The notes beneath the pieces were generated by a model. It did not search any database, had not been told where the DNA came from, and saw only the letters and a program-made list of their open reading frames with translations. From Pseudomonadota bacterium (lineage in GTDB: Bacteria > Bdellovibrionota > FAC87 > UBA2466): a DNA stretch of 50,758 nt. Location of the stretch: the NCBI GenBank assembly GCA_009927005.1, contig RFNV01000188.1, positions 1 through 50,758 of the forward strand, read 5' to 3'. Shown piece by piece: positions 28,408 to 37,910 of this stretch. A program made the translations under genes and the position numbers. Numbering within the stretch: the stretch's first letter is position 1; each line of letters opens with the position of its first letter.

Positions 28408-30357
28408 ATGAAGCCAGTTCTTTCACATTTTAAAACAAGCACGAGAAGTCTTAAGACTCAGTTGGCTTTTTATTTTGTTCCCGCCGCTTTACTTCCGATT
28501 GTAGGGCTGAGTTATTATGCCACTCGAGTATTTGAAAAAAGCAGCCAACTCAGTCTCTTTCGGCAAGCCACTTCTGAAAGCAGTCTGATCATCGGTGAAA
28601 TCAGTTCCTTTGAGAAGACTTTATCGAGTCAACTCAGAAAAATTGCAGCCCAGCCTAGCCTCGTTCGAGGACTTTCCAAAAAAGACACGCGCGGCCTGAC
28701 TGATACCCTGAACGGGTTTAAAAACTTGGGGCGTTTGAGAATTTATGATCCCGAAGGGGATTTCATCGCTGAAGGTTCTGGCGAAAAAGCTGGTCGGCCA
28801 AGAATTTCCTATATTCCCCGAGAGAGTTTAAAAAGAATTAAAGCTCAAGGGGTGATAGTTGAGCGGTATTTCAGTGAGGATGGCTCGGGTCTGTTAATTC
28901 TCGGGCGGGCCTTACTGCAAGACGAAAATAGGCTGTATGGAATTTTGGAGCAGGAATATTTATTCGGAACTAGTCAACTGGCAGAGCTCAGAAATAAAAG
29001 GCATGTTGAGGCGTTGCTGATTAAGCGAGACTTCAGTGTGGCCGCATCCAGTATGGCCATTGGAAGAACCGAGCTAAAAGGTCTTTCCCAATCACTTGTC
29101 TCCTCTCCAGCGGCCGGCGGCCAAAGTTTCCATCCAATTTGGTTAGGCGAAACGCGATATGCCTCTTACCTTTATGATCTGCCAGACATTTCAGGTAAAA
29201 AACAGGATTGGGCTTATCTCGGAATCCTTCTGCCTTTGAGCTCAAGCGATGAAGTGACTCGTAAGCTTCGCTGGAACATCATCTATATCACGGCCTTTCT
29301 TGTGTTGGGTTTTGGGTATTTGGTCGTGGTGTTTTCCAATCGTGTGGTCAAACCGATTGAAGTGTTAGTTACCGCAATGAAACGAGTAAAAACTGGTAAC
29401 CTGGAGGAAATACCAGCTAGCGACTCCAGTTATGAAATTGATTACCTGATAAGCGCTTTTAATGACATGATTCGAAATGTGAGCGTTGCCCGTCGGGCAC
29501 TCGAATCGAAACTTGAGGAGTTAAAGAAGGCGAACAGCGAAATTAAGAACACGCAAACCACTCTTGTCCAGTCGGCAAAAATGATTTCATTGGGCCAGAT
29601 TGTTGCTGGAGTCGCCCACGAACTCAACAATCCCGTTGCTTTTATTTATAGCAACATGCACCATCTTTCTACCTACATCGAAAAAGTAAAACGAATCATT
29701 GTTGAGTATAGAACCACTAGATCTGGGCTTTCTCCTCAAGAGAGTGAAAAGATAGAAAAATTGGAAAGAGAACTTGATATTGATTTTATTTTGGGTGACA
29801 TGACCGAACTTACGAAAAGTTGTTTGGATGGAGCTAATCGCACCAAGGATATTGTGACGGGACTGAGGACCTTTTCAAGAATGGATGAGTCTGTCTTTAA
29901 GGTAACCGACTTGCATGAAGGCATTAAAAGTACAGTTCGGCTTTTGAACACGGAATTTAAGAACCGTATTATTGTTCATCAAGAATTTGGCGAGATCCCC
30001 GAAGTTGAATGTTCACCCTCACAGATAAATCAAGTGTTTATGAATCTATTGGCGAATGCTGCGCAAGCCATAGTTGGTCGTGGAAACATATGGATAAGGA
30101 CCCGGACCGTGGGGGACTCAATTGAAATTCAAATTGAGGATTCGGGTACAGGGATGAGTCCCGAGACGGTTAGCCAGATATTCGATCCGTTCTTCACGAC
30201 AAAAAAGGTAGGAGAAGGAACGGGGTTAGGGCTGTCAATCGCCTATGGCTTGATTCAAAAACATAATGGAAAGATTGATGTGAAGAGTGAAATGGGAAAG
30301 GGAACAACGTTTACAGTTGTGATCCCTATCCGGCAAAGAGTGAACAGAGCAGGATAA
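28408..30357 (+). CDS. Membrane sensor histidine kinase
   Basis: A 649-residue two-component kinase. A first membrane helix lies at about residues 17-36, a periplasmic sensing region of roughly 250 residues (possibly a dCache-type fold) follows, then a second helix near 293-312 and a HAMP linker. The phospho-acceptor is H404 in GVAHELNNP. The ATPase domain has an N box with NLLANAAQAI, EDSGTGM, and a C-terminal GTGLGLSI. This H-box resembles NtrB/HydH-type kinases, which commonly pair with sigma-54 activators. No response regulator gene is adjacent, so it is an orphan here. Confidence 0.9.
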   Translation: MKPVLSHFKTSTRSLKTQLAFYFVPAALLPIVGLSYYATRVFEKSSQLSLFRQATSESSLIIGEISSFEKTLSSQLRKIAAQPSLVRGLSKKDTRGLTDTLNGFKNLGRLRIYDPEGDFIAEGSGEKAGRPRISYIPRESLKRIKAQGVIVERYFSEDGSGLLILGRALLQDENRLYGILEQEYLFGTSQLAELRNKRHVEALLIKRDFSVAASSMAIGRTELKGLSQSLVSSPAAGGQSFHPIWLGETRYASYLYDLPDISGKKQDWAYLGILLPLSSSDEVTRKLRWNIIYITAFLVLGFGYLVVVFSNRVVKPIEVLVTAMKRVKTGNLEEIPASDSSYEIDYLISAFNDMIRNVSVARRALESKLEELKKANSEIKNTQTTLVQSAKMISLGQIVAGVAHELNNPVAFIYSNMHHLSTYIEKVKRIIVEYRTTRSGLSPQESEKIEKLERELDIDFILGDMTELTKSCLDGANRTKDIVTGLRTFSRMDESVFKVTDLHEGIKSTVRLLNTEFKNRIIVHQEFGEIPEVECSPSQINQVFMNLLANAAQAIVGRGNIWIRTRTVGDSIEIQIEDSGTGMSPETVSQIFDPFFTTKKVGEGTGLGLSIAYGLIQKHNGKIDVKSEMGKGTTFTVVIPIRQRVNRAG

Positions 30358-30364
30358 AGAGACC

Positions 30365-32545
30365 ATGAAGATCTGGAATATTGGGTATCCAAGAGTAGGT
30401 CAGGAAAATGAATGGTTCCCTGCGGTGCGTTCTTTTGAGCAAGGGCATCTCACCGATGAGGCTCTTCTGGAATTTGGGAAAAAAGTAGTTATTGATCGAT
30501 GGCAGATTCAACATGAGTTAGGGGTCGACAGTATCCCCTTAAATGATTTTAGTCTCTGGGATCCGGTTTTGGATACTGCCTGGCTGTTCAATCTTCTGCC
30601 CCAAGCAATGGACGGGGGAGAGGGATGGGTCCGCTCCCAAATGCTTTTGACCCGAGGGAATGCGGATAAAAAGTATCGAGCCATGAGTCGATTAAATTGG
30701 TTTCGAACGCCTTATCAGTTTTTTCAGCCGGAGTGGGATGGAAAAGCTTCTCTACGTCTCAATCGAGAAAAAATCGATTGGGAAATAAAATGCCATAAAG
30801 GTCTTCCTTATCAATTTCACATCTCTTTAATTGGGCCTTGGACTTTGGCCTATTTAACTAAGATTCAAGGGGGGACTCGATCAGAACTTCTTAAGGCATT
30901 GACGCCTCTTTATTCGGAGCTCTTAAGAGATCTTAAGAAAAAGGGGTTTGAATGGGTTCAGTTGGAGGAGCCGGCATTTTGTGTTGATCTGCAAAAGGAC
31001 GAAGTCAAAACCATTTCTTCCGTTTACGATGGCTTGAAGGGACCACTTCCAAAGATCTTAATAAGCACTTTTTACGAGTCTCCAGATCCTTGGCTTACTG
31101 AATTTAGCCAACTTCCGGTACAAGGATTTCATTACGACTTAGTTTCGGGACCTGCTGTTCTTAGTTGGATCAAGACCCGATCATTTCCCAAGGACAAACT
31201 CTTGGGCTTGGGACTCGTAAATGCTACAAACGTCTGGGCGGCTTCCGTAGCGAGCCTTTATAAGCAGATAGAGATTCTTAAAGGGTTTCATCCCGCAGCA
31301 AAACTATTGTTGTCTCCAAGCGCCTCTTTATTTCATTTGCCGGTCACAAAAAAGTGTGAAAAGGGGCTCGAGGATAATTCTGGAGTTTTTGGCAATCTTA
31401 GCTTTGCAAATGAAAGACTCGAGGAATTGGCTCTGCTTAAACAAGTGCTTCTCGGAAATGTCAGTCTTTCTGAAGTTGAGAAGATCGAGGCAATCAGACG
31501 GGACAAGCTAGCCTCCCTACAAAAACGGGTCGATTCCGTTCGAAATCAGATTAATCGACTTGATTTAACTTATCGAAAAAGGGGATCCTCTCTTGCTAAG
31601 CGAAGTAAAACGCAGGCAAAACGGCTGGGACTCCCGCGGTTGCCCATTACACTTTGTCAGGTTCTCTCAGTTGATGGTTCGGCAAAGGAATTGGGGACAG
31701 ATGTAACTTTATCGGACTCCCTAAACTACGAGCAAAGGCTCCAAGAGTATACCGAGAGATGGTCGGGATTTTTCTCAACGCAGAGTGGATGGGTGCAAAA
31801 AAGTGGCAGTAATTGTGTTAAGCCACCTCTCATATGCTCGGATTTGGAGTGGAAGGATAAAAGCAAAGAGGAGCAGGGCAGAATGCTCTGGGCTCCAGGG
31901 GCACCCCTCATAAAAGCTATTGCCCTAGGTCCGGTTTCTATTATCAATCAGTCTTTCATTCGACAGGACATTCCAAGAGAACAAGTAGTACTTCAAGCAG
32001 CTGTTGCGGTTAGAAGTGAAGTTAAGGCGCTTGAAACCCGAGGGGCACCCATTATTCAAGTAGATGAGCCAGCGATCACAGAAGGAGTTCCCTTAAAGAA
32101 GCAGAAGTTATCTGTCTTTTTGAAACATCAAATGGACAACCTGAAAGTTGCGACTTGTGGTGTGAAAGATGAAACAAGTCTTCACTTAAATATGGATAAC
32201 GCCGAGATACCCGTTCTGATCGAATGGCTACCGAAAAGTGATGTCGATGTGGTGTACTTTAGTGCAGGTTCGCAACTAAATGAAAAGTTACAGCTGTTAA
32301 AGGGAACAAGCTTTGAGTGTGCTCTTGGCCCTGGGGTTGTGGGGCAACGGGACGAAAGCATCCCTACAGACAAAGATATTGAAATGAACATAAGAAAATG
32401 TTTTGAAGTGATTCCCCCAGATAAATTGTGGATCTGCGCAGATGTTCCTGTCCGCGAAGTTTCCAATGAATATGCACGGGGAGTAATTCAAAAGATGGTA
32501 CTTGCTACCGACCGGATCCGACGCCTTCTGAGCGGCAAACCCTAA
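30365..32545 (+). CDS. MetE-family protein (cobalamin-independent methionine synthase fold) lacking the zinc ligands
   Basis: A 726-residue double-barrel protein clearly related to MetE: GYPRVGQENEW at the start, VQLEEPAF and LPVQGFHYDLV in the N-terminal half, WVQKSGSNCVKPP and IIQVDEPAITEGVPL in the C-terminal half. By alignment to E. coli MetE as I recall it, the zinc ligands H641, C643, E665 and C726 correspond here to N609, D611, S633 and V694, and the catalytic H707 to R662. The segment around the HGEAERNDMVEYF homocysteine-binding motif is missing, shortening this part by about 25 residues. Methyl transfer by the standard mechanism looks impossible, so I leave the symbol blank. It ends 4 bases into the convergent glycosyltransferase gene. 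Confidence 0.85.
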   Translation: MKIWNIGYPRVGQENEWFPAVRSFEQGHLTDEALLEFGKKVVIDRWQIQHELGVDSIPLNDFSLWDPVLDTAWLFNLLPQAMDGGEGWVRSQMLLTRGNADKKYRAMSRLNWFRTPYQFFQPEWDGKASLRLNREKIDWEIKCHKGLPYQFHISLIGPWTLAYLTKIQGGTRSELLKALTPLYSELLRDLKKKGFEWVQLEEPAFCVDLQKDEVKTISSVYDGLKGPLPKILISTFYESPDPWLTEFSQLPVQGFHYDLVSGPAVLSWIKTRSFPKDKLLGLGLVNATNVWAASVASLYKQIEILKGFHPAAKLLLSPSASLFHLPVTKKCEKGLEDNSGVFGNLSFANERLEELALLKQVLLGNVSLSEVEKIEAIRRDKLASLQKRVDSVRNQINRLDLTYRKRGSSLAKRSKTQAKRLGLPRLPITLCQVLSVDGSAKELGTDVTLSDSLNYEQRLQEYTERWSGFFSTQSGWVQKSGSNCVKPPLICSDLEWKDKSKEEQGRMLWAPGAPLIKAIALGPVSIINQSFIRQDIPREQVVLQAAVAVRSEVKALETRGAPIIQVDEPAITEGVPLKKQKLSVFLKHQMDNLKVATCGVKDETSLHLNMDNAEIPVLIEWLPKSDVDVVYFSAGSQLNEKLQLLKGTSFECALGPGVVGQRDESIPTDKDIEMNIRKCFEVIPPDKLWICADVPVREVSNEYARGVIQKMVLATDRIRRLLSGKP

Positions 32546-33882
32546 AAATACCGTTCTTCGACAAAACGGCTGCCAAGCATTCTTTCTTCTAAACATTGAA
32601 GCTTATTCAAAGCCTCCTCAGGGGCATTAAGCCTGAGATTGTCGCAAAACTGAGCCTTGCTTAGGGCCTGCGTCCAAACCATCCTAGGAAAACATCGTTC
32701 CTCTAGAAGGTGAATCAGGCGGAGTGTCTTGAGTGCATCGAAAGCAGTATGAAAATGTCTTAGTCGTTGTTGAGGAGTCGCTCTTGTTAAAAAAGCAGAG
32801 TCTATGATTTCGGGAACTTTTAGTTCCTTGAGGCAAGTGAGCGCTTGAGCTTGAGAAGCTGATAAAAAACGGATGTAGTTTTCGATCTGTTTTCGTCCCG
32901 AATCCAAATCTCTTGAGAGCGACTCTGTTATTTCGGACAGAAAGGCTTTTAAAAACGAAAAAGATTCAGGCGCATAAAGGGTGAAAGGAAGTTGGGAACT
33001 TAACTGGTCATGAATTTCGATAGTCGACTGTCCCGTTCCAAAAGGAACTCGTCGAGAAAAGCGACCTCTTAATGTTATCGGTTCAGAATTGCGATATTCC
33101 ACCGGACCTAACTTCCTAAGCTTATTGAGCAAGTGAAAATCTTCGCCAGCTTGCCTGTCTTGAAAACCTCGTACCTGGACATAAGAGTTATCCCTTATTG
33201 TGAGGCAGCTCCCAATCGTAGGGTAGGCATAGGGAGAGCGAGCCCAGTGAATCCCCAAAAAATAGTAGCGTAGGTGAATTTCGTATAGGAGAAGCGCTTG
33301 GCTCCCCTCAAATCCTGTTAAGTCATGACGATAGGGAAAGTGAAAAGCATTTGCTGGAGAGTCGGGCATTTCAAAATAGTCTGCGGGCAGTGTGGCATCG
33401 GCATCTGTGGTAAAAAGCCACGGGCTTCTCAGCTTTTTCTCTGCACGAAGCCGGCAAAGAAGGTCGCATCCAATTTTTCTGGCAAGCCCAACCCCTTGCT
33501 TGTTTTGAAAAGGGCTACGAATGGCACGATCCACCCAAAGCACCGTGAGATGATGCGATCGGCGTTGTAGCAAGAAACAGTCATTCCATTCAGAAGAGTC
33601 CGAGTTAAGGAAAGAAACGAGTTCTAGATTTGTTTTGTTGTATTCCGTTTCGGAATCACTCCCGCCATTAATAACCGCCACTACAAGTAACTGTTTGTTT
33701 TCTCGGGCAACTAAAGCTTCAAGGGAAAGGAGTCGTTCATTTACTTCTAGGGGGGATTCTCCTCTGAGGGGCAGAGCAACACCAAAGTCCGCTGAAATCT
33801 CTGTTAGGAGTGTTGAGGAGAGCTCCCGAGACTCTGGCTCTGCATAGGTGCTCAAATATTTAGAGAAATGAGGCGGTACCAT
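32542..33882 (-). CDS. Glycosyltransferase, GT2/GT-A type
   Basis: A 446-residue protein with a nucleotide-sugar transferase core: VVAVINGGSDSET near residue 67, the metal-binding WLFTTDADATLP near 156, and a catalytic-base region with RQAGEDFHLLNKL. The C-terminal 150 residues are helical and not recognised. There are no membrane helices, so it is cytoplasmic or peripheral. The donor and acceptor are unknown. Its start codon overlaps the miaE stop by one base (TAATG), giving tight coupling to miaE. The two stops of this gene and the MetE-like gene overlap. Confidence 0.75.
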   Translation of the reverse strand: MVPPHFSKYLSTYAEPESRELSSTLLTEISADFGVALPLRGESPLEVNERLLSLEALVARENKQLLVVAVINGGSDSETEYNKTNLELVSFLNSDSSEWNDCFLLQRRSHHLTVLWVDRAIRSPFQNKQGVGLARKIGCDLLCRLRAEKKLRSPWLFTTDADATLPADYFEMPDSPANAFHFPYRHDLTGFEGSQALLLYEIHLRYYFLGIHWARSPYAYPTIGSCLTIRDNSYVQVRGFQDRQAGEDFHLLNKLRKLGPVEYRNSEPITLRGRFSRRVPFGTGQSTIEIHDQLSSQLPFTLYAPESFSFLKAFLSEITESLSRDLDSGRKQIENYIRFLSASQAQALTCLKELKVPEIIDSAFLTRATPQQRLRHFHTAFDALKTLRLIHLLEERCFPRMVWTQALSKAQFCDNLRLNAPEEALNKLQCLEERMLGSRFVEERYF

Positions 33883-34451
33883 TAATGAACAGTGGGCCTA
33901 ATCGGGCACTTTTTAAAAATAGAAGCTTCCAAATCAAGCCAATAAATGAGTCTTTTTTCAACTGTGTCTTCGTCGAAGAAACGTTTCGCTAAATGGTGAA
34001 ATAAATGCAGGTGATGGTACTCGGCCTTAGCCAGCCTTTGGTAAAAAACCTTTAAATCGGGGTCGATTAAATGCTCTGAAAGTAATGAGAGTTTTTCTGT
34101 TCCTCTAGCTTCAATCACCCCTGAAACGAGTAGACGATCCAAAAACCTTTCTTCTCGACCAAATCGGACTTCCTTCATTAAAGCATTTACGTACGGATCT
34201 TGTTCGTCAGGGGCAAGGGGGACTCTGCGCTTCACCATGATTCGGTAAACTTGATGGAAGTGTTCTAGTTCCTCGCGGGCAAATAAGATCATGGGTTCCA
34301 AAAGTCCTGGGCGATCAGGGTAGCGAACAACAAAAGACATTCCGACGGCGCTCGCTTTGCGTTCGCAAGAGGCATGGTCTGCCAAAAATGTATTAAAATC
34401 TTTTAGGACGCACTCTGCCCATTCAGGGGATGTCTTAGCCCGAAGTTCCAT
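33882..34451 (-). CDS. miaE: tRNA 2-methylthio-N6-isopentenyladenosine-37 hydroxylase
   Basis: Hydroxylates the isopentenyl group of ms2i6A37 in tRNA with a di-iron centre. About 189 residues from the preferred ATG at 34451. Di-iron carboxylate and histidine ligands lie in EELEHFHQVY and AEYHHLHLF, and the DHASCERKASAVGMSF block is typical of MiaE. A longer frame from an ATG at 34544 would add 31 residues and overlap the permease gene by 61 bases; the family N-terminus resembles MELRAKTSPEW, so I chose the shorter one, though it lacks a clear ribosome binding site. Activity needs ms2i6A made by MiaA and MiaB encoded elsewhere. Confidence 0.85.
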   Translation of the reverse strand: MELRAKTSPEWAECVLKDFNTFLADHASCERKASAVGMSFVVRYPDRPGLLEPMILFAREELEHFHQVYRIMVKRRVPLAPDEQDPYVNALMKEVRFGREERFLDRLLVSGVIEARGTEKLSLLSEHLIDPDLKVFYQRLAKAEYHHLHLFHHLAKRFFDEDTVEKRLIYWLDLEASIFKKCPIRPTVH

Positions 34452-34483
34452 GTTCGAATGGATATCTGTTTGATTGGGTCTGG

Positions 34484-35296
34484 TCAATATGCCTGTTGCT
34501 GCATGAGCGATCGGTAAGTGTTTTGGGTAAGCTGGAGATTCCAAAGCAAGCTAGTGGTTACTAAAAAGGGAAAGATAAAGAGCCACCAAGCTTCGCCATG
34601 TTCTTGATATTGTCTGAACATCTCAGAAAGGGTGGGAGTGGGAATGGGAAATCCCAAACCAAAGTAATCGAGAGTTGAAAGAGTCAAAACTGTCGAAAAA
34701 ACAAGAAAGGGGAAAAAGGACAGGCCCAACGGCAGCACGAGAGGGAGAAGGTGTTTCCATAAGATCCGAAAAGACGGAATGCCTTGGGAACGAGCTGATT
34801 GAATGATAGGCCCATTGAGTACGAGTTCGCTTTCCATCCGAATAAATTGAGCCAGGGGACCCCAACTGAGAAAAGATTTTAAAAGACCTAAAATCGGAAG
34901 GTTAGAGGGATAGAAAGACAGACAAATCAAAGCCAAAGGAAGAAAGGGAAGCGAGGATACGGTGTCGGTTCCAAGATTCAAAAGTTTTTTGAATTGAGTA
35001 GAGGAAACACTGATCAGAATTCCAATCGAGATGCCTAGAATACAAGTTAAGACAGCAACTAAAAAACTAAAGGCCAGTGAATAACCAGTTCCAAAAAGAA
35101 GGCGTATTAAAACATCTCGGCCCAATTCGTCTGTGCCCCAAAAGTGAAAAAAAGAAGGAGGTTGGAGCGGAGGAAGAGCGCTGTCGATCCACTCGGGGAT
35201 AAGAGTAGGAAAAAAATGTTCCCAAGCTTGTTTAAAGAGCACGAGGAATAAACCGATAGCCATCCAGCCCCATGAGAACAGGCGAATCAGACTCAT
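34484..35296 (-). CDS. Peptide-type ABC transporter permease (DppC/OppC-like)
   Basis: A 270-residue permease with five to six membrane helices. The N-terminal region has FWGTDELGRDVLIRLLFGTGYSLAFS, the signature of the second permease (DppC), and the cytoplasmic coupling loop has ARSQGIPSFRILWKHLLP. It ends with an LWNLQLTQNTYRSL tail. Overlaps the DppB-like gene by 4 bases, so the two are co-translated. No ATPase gene is in the cluster. Confidence 0.88.
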   Translation of the reverse strand: MSLIRLFSWGWMAIGLFLVLFKQAWEHFFPTLIPEWIDSALPPLQPPSFFHFWGTDELGRDVLIRLLFGTGYSLAFSFLVAVLTCILGISIGILISVSSTQFKKLLNLGTDTVSSLPFLPLALICLSFYPSNLPILGLLKSFLSWGPLAQFIRMESELVLNGPIIQSARSQGIPSFRILWKHLLPLVLPLGLSFFPFLVFSTVLTLSTLDYFGLGFPIPTPTLSEMFRQYQEHGEAWWLFIFPFLVTTSLLWNLQLTQNTYRSLMQQQAY

Positions 35297-36207
35297 CGAA
35301 CCTCACTCCACAGAAAATCCCGCATACATCCCAGAAAGATCCGTCCGCCCCCGAGCAAAAGCGAGATCCCAAGAAGCACTGGAACATCTTGATTTCTAAA
35401 AGCCTCGAAACTCAACATTCCTATTCCGGAAATTCTAAAAACTGGTTCGACAATAATGGAAGTGCCGAGAACGACTGACCACCACCAGGGCAGAAGCGAA
35501 AGAAAAGAAGGGATACAGGGTTTTATGAGATGCCTCTGAAGCAGTTGTCTTCGGCTTAATCCCCTTGCTCGCGCGGCCTGGGCGTAGGGCTGAGTCTCTT
35601 CCTTCAGTAATCGGTCGCATACCAGCGACGCCAAAGTGGGAACTGTGGTAGCAACATAAACTGATAACGCAAGAAAGCTCGAGCTAATAGGGGAAGCAAA
35701 GTGGGCTAAACCGGAGGCCAATGAAAACGCAGGGATACAAAACAAGCCAGCGTTAATCAAAAGAGCTAATTTTCCGAAGGGTTTTTTAAATTGAAGTGCT
35801 TGGAAAAGCCCCCAGGAAATACCGAGTCCCACAAAAAGAAAGAAAGCAGGAATCATGAATCTTGCGGTAACAAGAACCCGCGACTGAATCATCTTTCCAA
35901 CGTTCTGACCCGTCCAGAATGATGTTCCCATTGAGCCATTTAAAATGTTTGAGAAAAAATGGTTCAATTGGACTGAAAGAGGTTTGTTTAAACCCAAGCG
36001 TTCTTGTAGGAGTTGTCTATGTTCCTCGCTCAATTGGGTTTGGGGGAAAGCTTGATTCGATTTGGACGCAATCACGGCAACCGGATCTGAATGCAGAGAG
36101 GCATACACAAAAAAAAGAAGTGTAGCTAAACAGAAAAGCGAAAGCAGAAGTTCGAATACCCCCGCTATGTACCTAGTGGTCCTTTTGCTGTTTCCCGTGC
36201 CATTCAT
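35293..36207 (-). CDS. Peptide-type ABC transporter permease (DppB/OppB-like)
   Basis: A permease of about 304 residues from the preferred start. It has a membrane helix near the N-terminus, the LQERLGLNKPLSVQLNHFFSNILNGSMGTSF block typical of DppB, and a coupling loop with ARARGLSRRQLLQRHLIKP. The frame is open to an ATG at 36279, which would overlap the binding-protein gene by 107 bases; the ATG at 36207 overlaps by 35 bases and gives a more ordinary N-terminus. The ribosome binding site is weak for both, so the start is uncertain. It works with the DppC-like permease and the binding protein, but needs an ATPase from another locus. Confidence 0.85.
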   Translation of the reverse strand: MNGTGNSKRTTRYIAGVFELLLSLFCLATLLFFVYASLHSDPVAVIASKSNQAFPQTQLSEEHRQLLQERLGLNKPLSVQLNHFFSNILNGSMGTSFWTGQNVGKMIQSRVLVTARFMIPAFFLFVGLGISWGLFQALQFKKPFGKLALLINAGLFCIPAFSLASGLAHFASPISSSFLALSVYVATTVPTLASLVCDRLLKEETQPYAQAARARGLSRRQLLQRHLIKPCIPSFLSLLPWWWSVVLGTSIIVEPVFRISGIGMLSFEAFRNQDVPVLLGISLLLGGGRIFLGCMRDFLWSEVR

Positions 36208-37786
36208 TAAAAAGCTGATTCCATTTTGAATAATTATGATATCCCCGTCCATTAAAGGTGTACTCGTTCCAAAAAGCAATTCTTTGAGATTTGGGTTCCC
36301 AAGAAAAAGCGATGGGGAAGTCCTCGGCTATCAATTTGTCGAGTTTTTTAACCAAGTTCTTTCGTTCCTCAGGGGCTGAAGCCTTGTGAAGTGCCTCTAA
36401 AAGGTTATCAACCTCCGTATTCGAAAAGCCCGTTATATTCCCTGACTGGGGATCCTGCGCTCCGCTGCCTTTCCAAGTCATATCGAGATCTGTCATAAAA
36501 GGATCTCGATTTCGGGAAAAATCTAAAGCATCAAACTGTCCCTGATTACGAAGTTTTAGGTAGGTTCCCCAATCCACTACTTTAATAAAAGCCTGAATCC
36601 CACTCTTTCTGAGATCCTCTTGATAAAGGGCTAGGTATTTTGCAGCAGGAGGGTTTCCCGTCAGAATTTCAAATGAAAACGGGATGCCATTTCTCTCTAG
36701 TACTTTCTTTGAGTTGAGAACCCAACCAGCTTCTTTTAGAAGGGTGCCTGCTTGAACAGGATCAAAAGCTACGGGGCGATTGTTGGGGTGATGATATTCA
36801 GAGCCATAGGCGGCAACTCCCGTGGTGGGTTGATATTGTTCGTAAAAGAAATCACGGATTAGGCGCTTTCGATCAAATAGGAGAGCTAGAGCTTTTCTGA
36901 CGCGCTTATCTTGAAAGAGAGGTTTTCGTAAGTTCCAAGCAATTCCCGCCATCCCAAAAGGAATTTGATTTCTCACTTCAAGTTTTTGGATTGAGCCATT
37001 TTGAAAGAGAGGGTGGAGAGTGTCGATTGCCCAGGATTTAGCAGAGAGAAAATAGAGGTAGTCTATTTCGTGTTTAATCAGCATTTGAAATAGCAGAGAG
37101 GGATCAGACTGGGTGTGAAATTCAATTCGGTTTAAGAAGTATTTCCCCTTGTTGGTCGGTAAATCTCGTCCCCAATAGCGGGGATTTTTGTTTAAAGAAA
37201 TGCTGTGACCCCATTTGACTTGATCAAAAACGTAAGGGCCCGAACCGATAAATCGCTCATTAAAATCTTTAGTAAAGGTTCCATGAGAAAAATGTTTTTT
37301 GGATAGTACATAAAACTGAGAAAAAAGAGTCGCGCCAAGGGGAATTGGTTTTTTGGAATTGAAAATAATTTTGTCTTTCGAAACCTGACAGTCACCGAAG
37401 TCGATAAAGAGGGATGCATAAGCTTGAATATTAGGAACTGACGATTTCAGGATACTCCAAGTAAATAACACATCCTCGGGAGTGACAGCAGAATCATCAG
37501 AAAATTTGGCTTTGGAATCTAGTTTAAATTCGAATCGTGTGTTTTCCCGATTCGCTGAAAAAGTTTCGGCCAGGCCAGGTTCTGGCGCTAAAGTATCCGA
37601 ATTGAGGCGAACTAAAGGTTCCAAAACGAGGGAAGTAACCGCTTCCGAATAATCATCAAAGCCTAAGTAGTACAAATTGGAAGTCGGGTAGCCCGCAAAC
37701 CCAACTCGCATTTGATTGCCTGATGGGGAAGCCCCACAGACGGAAACCAGGATAAACCCCAAAAGGAGGAACAATAAGCCTTTCAT
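36173..37786 (-). CDS. Peptide-type ABC transporter substrate-binding protein
   Basis: A 537-residue extracytoplasmic binding protein of the DppA/OppA family (SBP_bac_5). A signal peptide spans about residues 1-19 (core LLFLLLGFILVSVCG); the cysteine at 17 is not in a good lipobox, so lipidation is doubtful. The family opening SEAVTSLVLEPLVRLNSDTLAPEPGLAETFS and the later YQPTTGVAAYGSEYH peptide-pocket region are clear. It is the first gene of the minus-strand importer cluster and is divergent from the small HTH gene, with about 124 bases between them. Ligand is probably oligopeptide, which is a family-level guess. Confidence 0.88.
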   Translation of the reverse strand: MKGLLFLLLGFILVSVCGASPSGNQMRVGFAGYPTSNLYYLGFDDYSEAVTSLVLEPLVRLNSDTLAPEPGLAETFSANRENTRFEFKLDSKAKFSDDSAVTPEDVLFTWSILKSSVPNIQAYASLFIDFGDCQVSKDKIIFNSKKPIPLGATLFSQFYVLSKKHFSHGTFTKDFNERFIGSGPYVFDQVKWGHSISLNKNPRYWGRDLPTNKGKYFLNRIEFHTQSDPSLLFQMLIKHEIDYLYFLSAKSWAIDTLHPLFQNGSIQKLEVRNQIPFGMAGIAWNLRKPLFQDKRVRKALALLFDRKRLIRDFFYEQYQPTTGVAAYGSEYHHPNNRPVAFDPVQAGTLLKEAGWVLNSKKVLERNGIPFSFEILTGNPPAAKYLALYQEDLRKSGIQAFIKVVDWGTYLKLRNQGQFDALDFSRNRDPFMTDLDMTWKGSGAQDPQSGNITGFSNTEVDNLLEALHKASAPEERKNLVKKLDKLIAEDFPIAFSWEPKSQRIAFWNEYTFNGRGYHNYSKWNQLFNEWHGKQQKDH

Positions 37787-37910
37787 TTCAAGCGGAAGTA
37801 TAAGGTTTTTTGTTCCTGAAGTCGCGTTCCTGGCTAGTAAATTCTAAAAGCCTGCTCGATTAAAAGTGGCAGACCTTGCAGAAGCTCGTCCTCCAGAAAG
37901 AGAGGATGAG

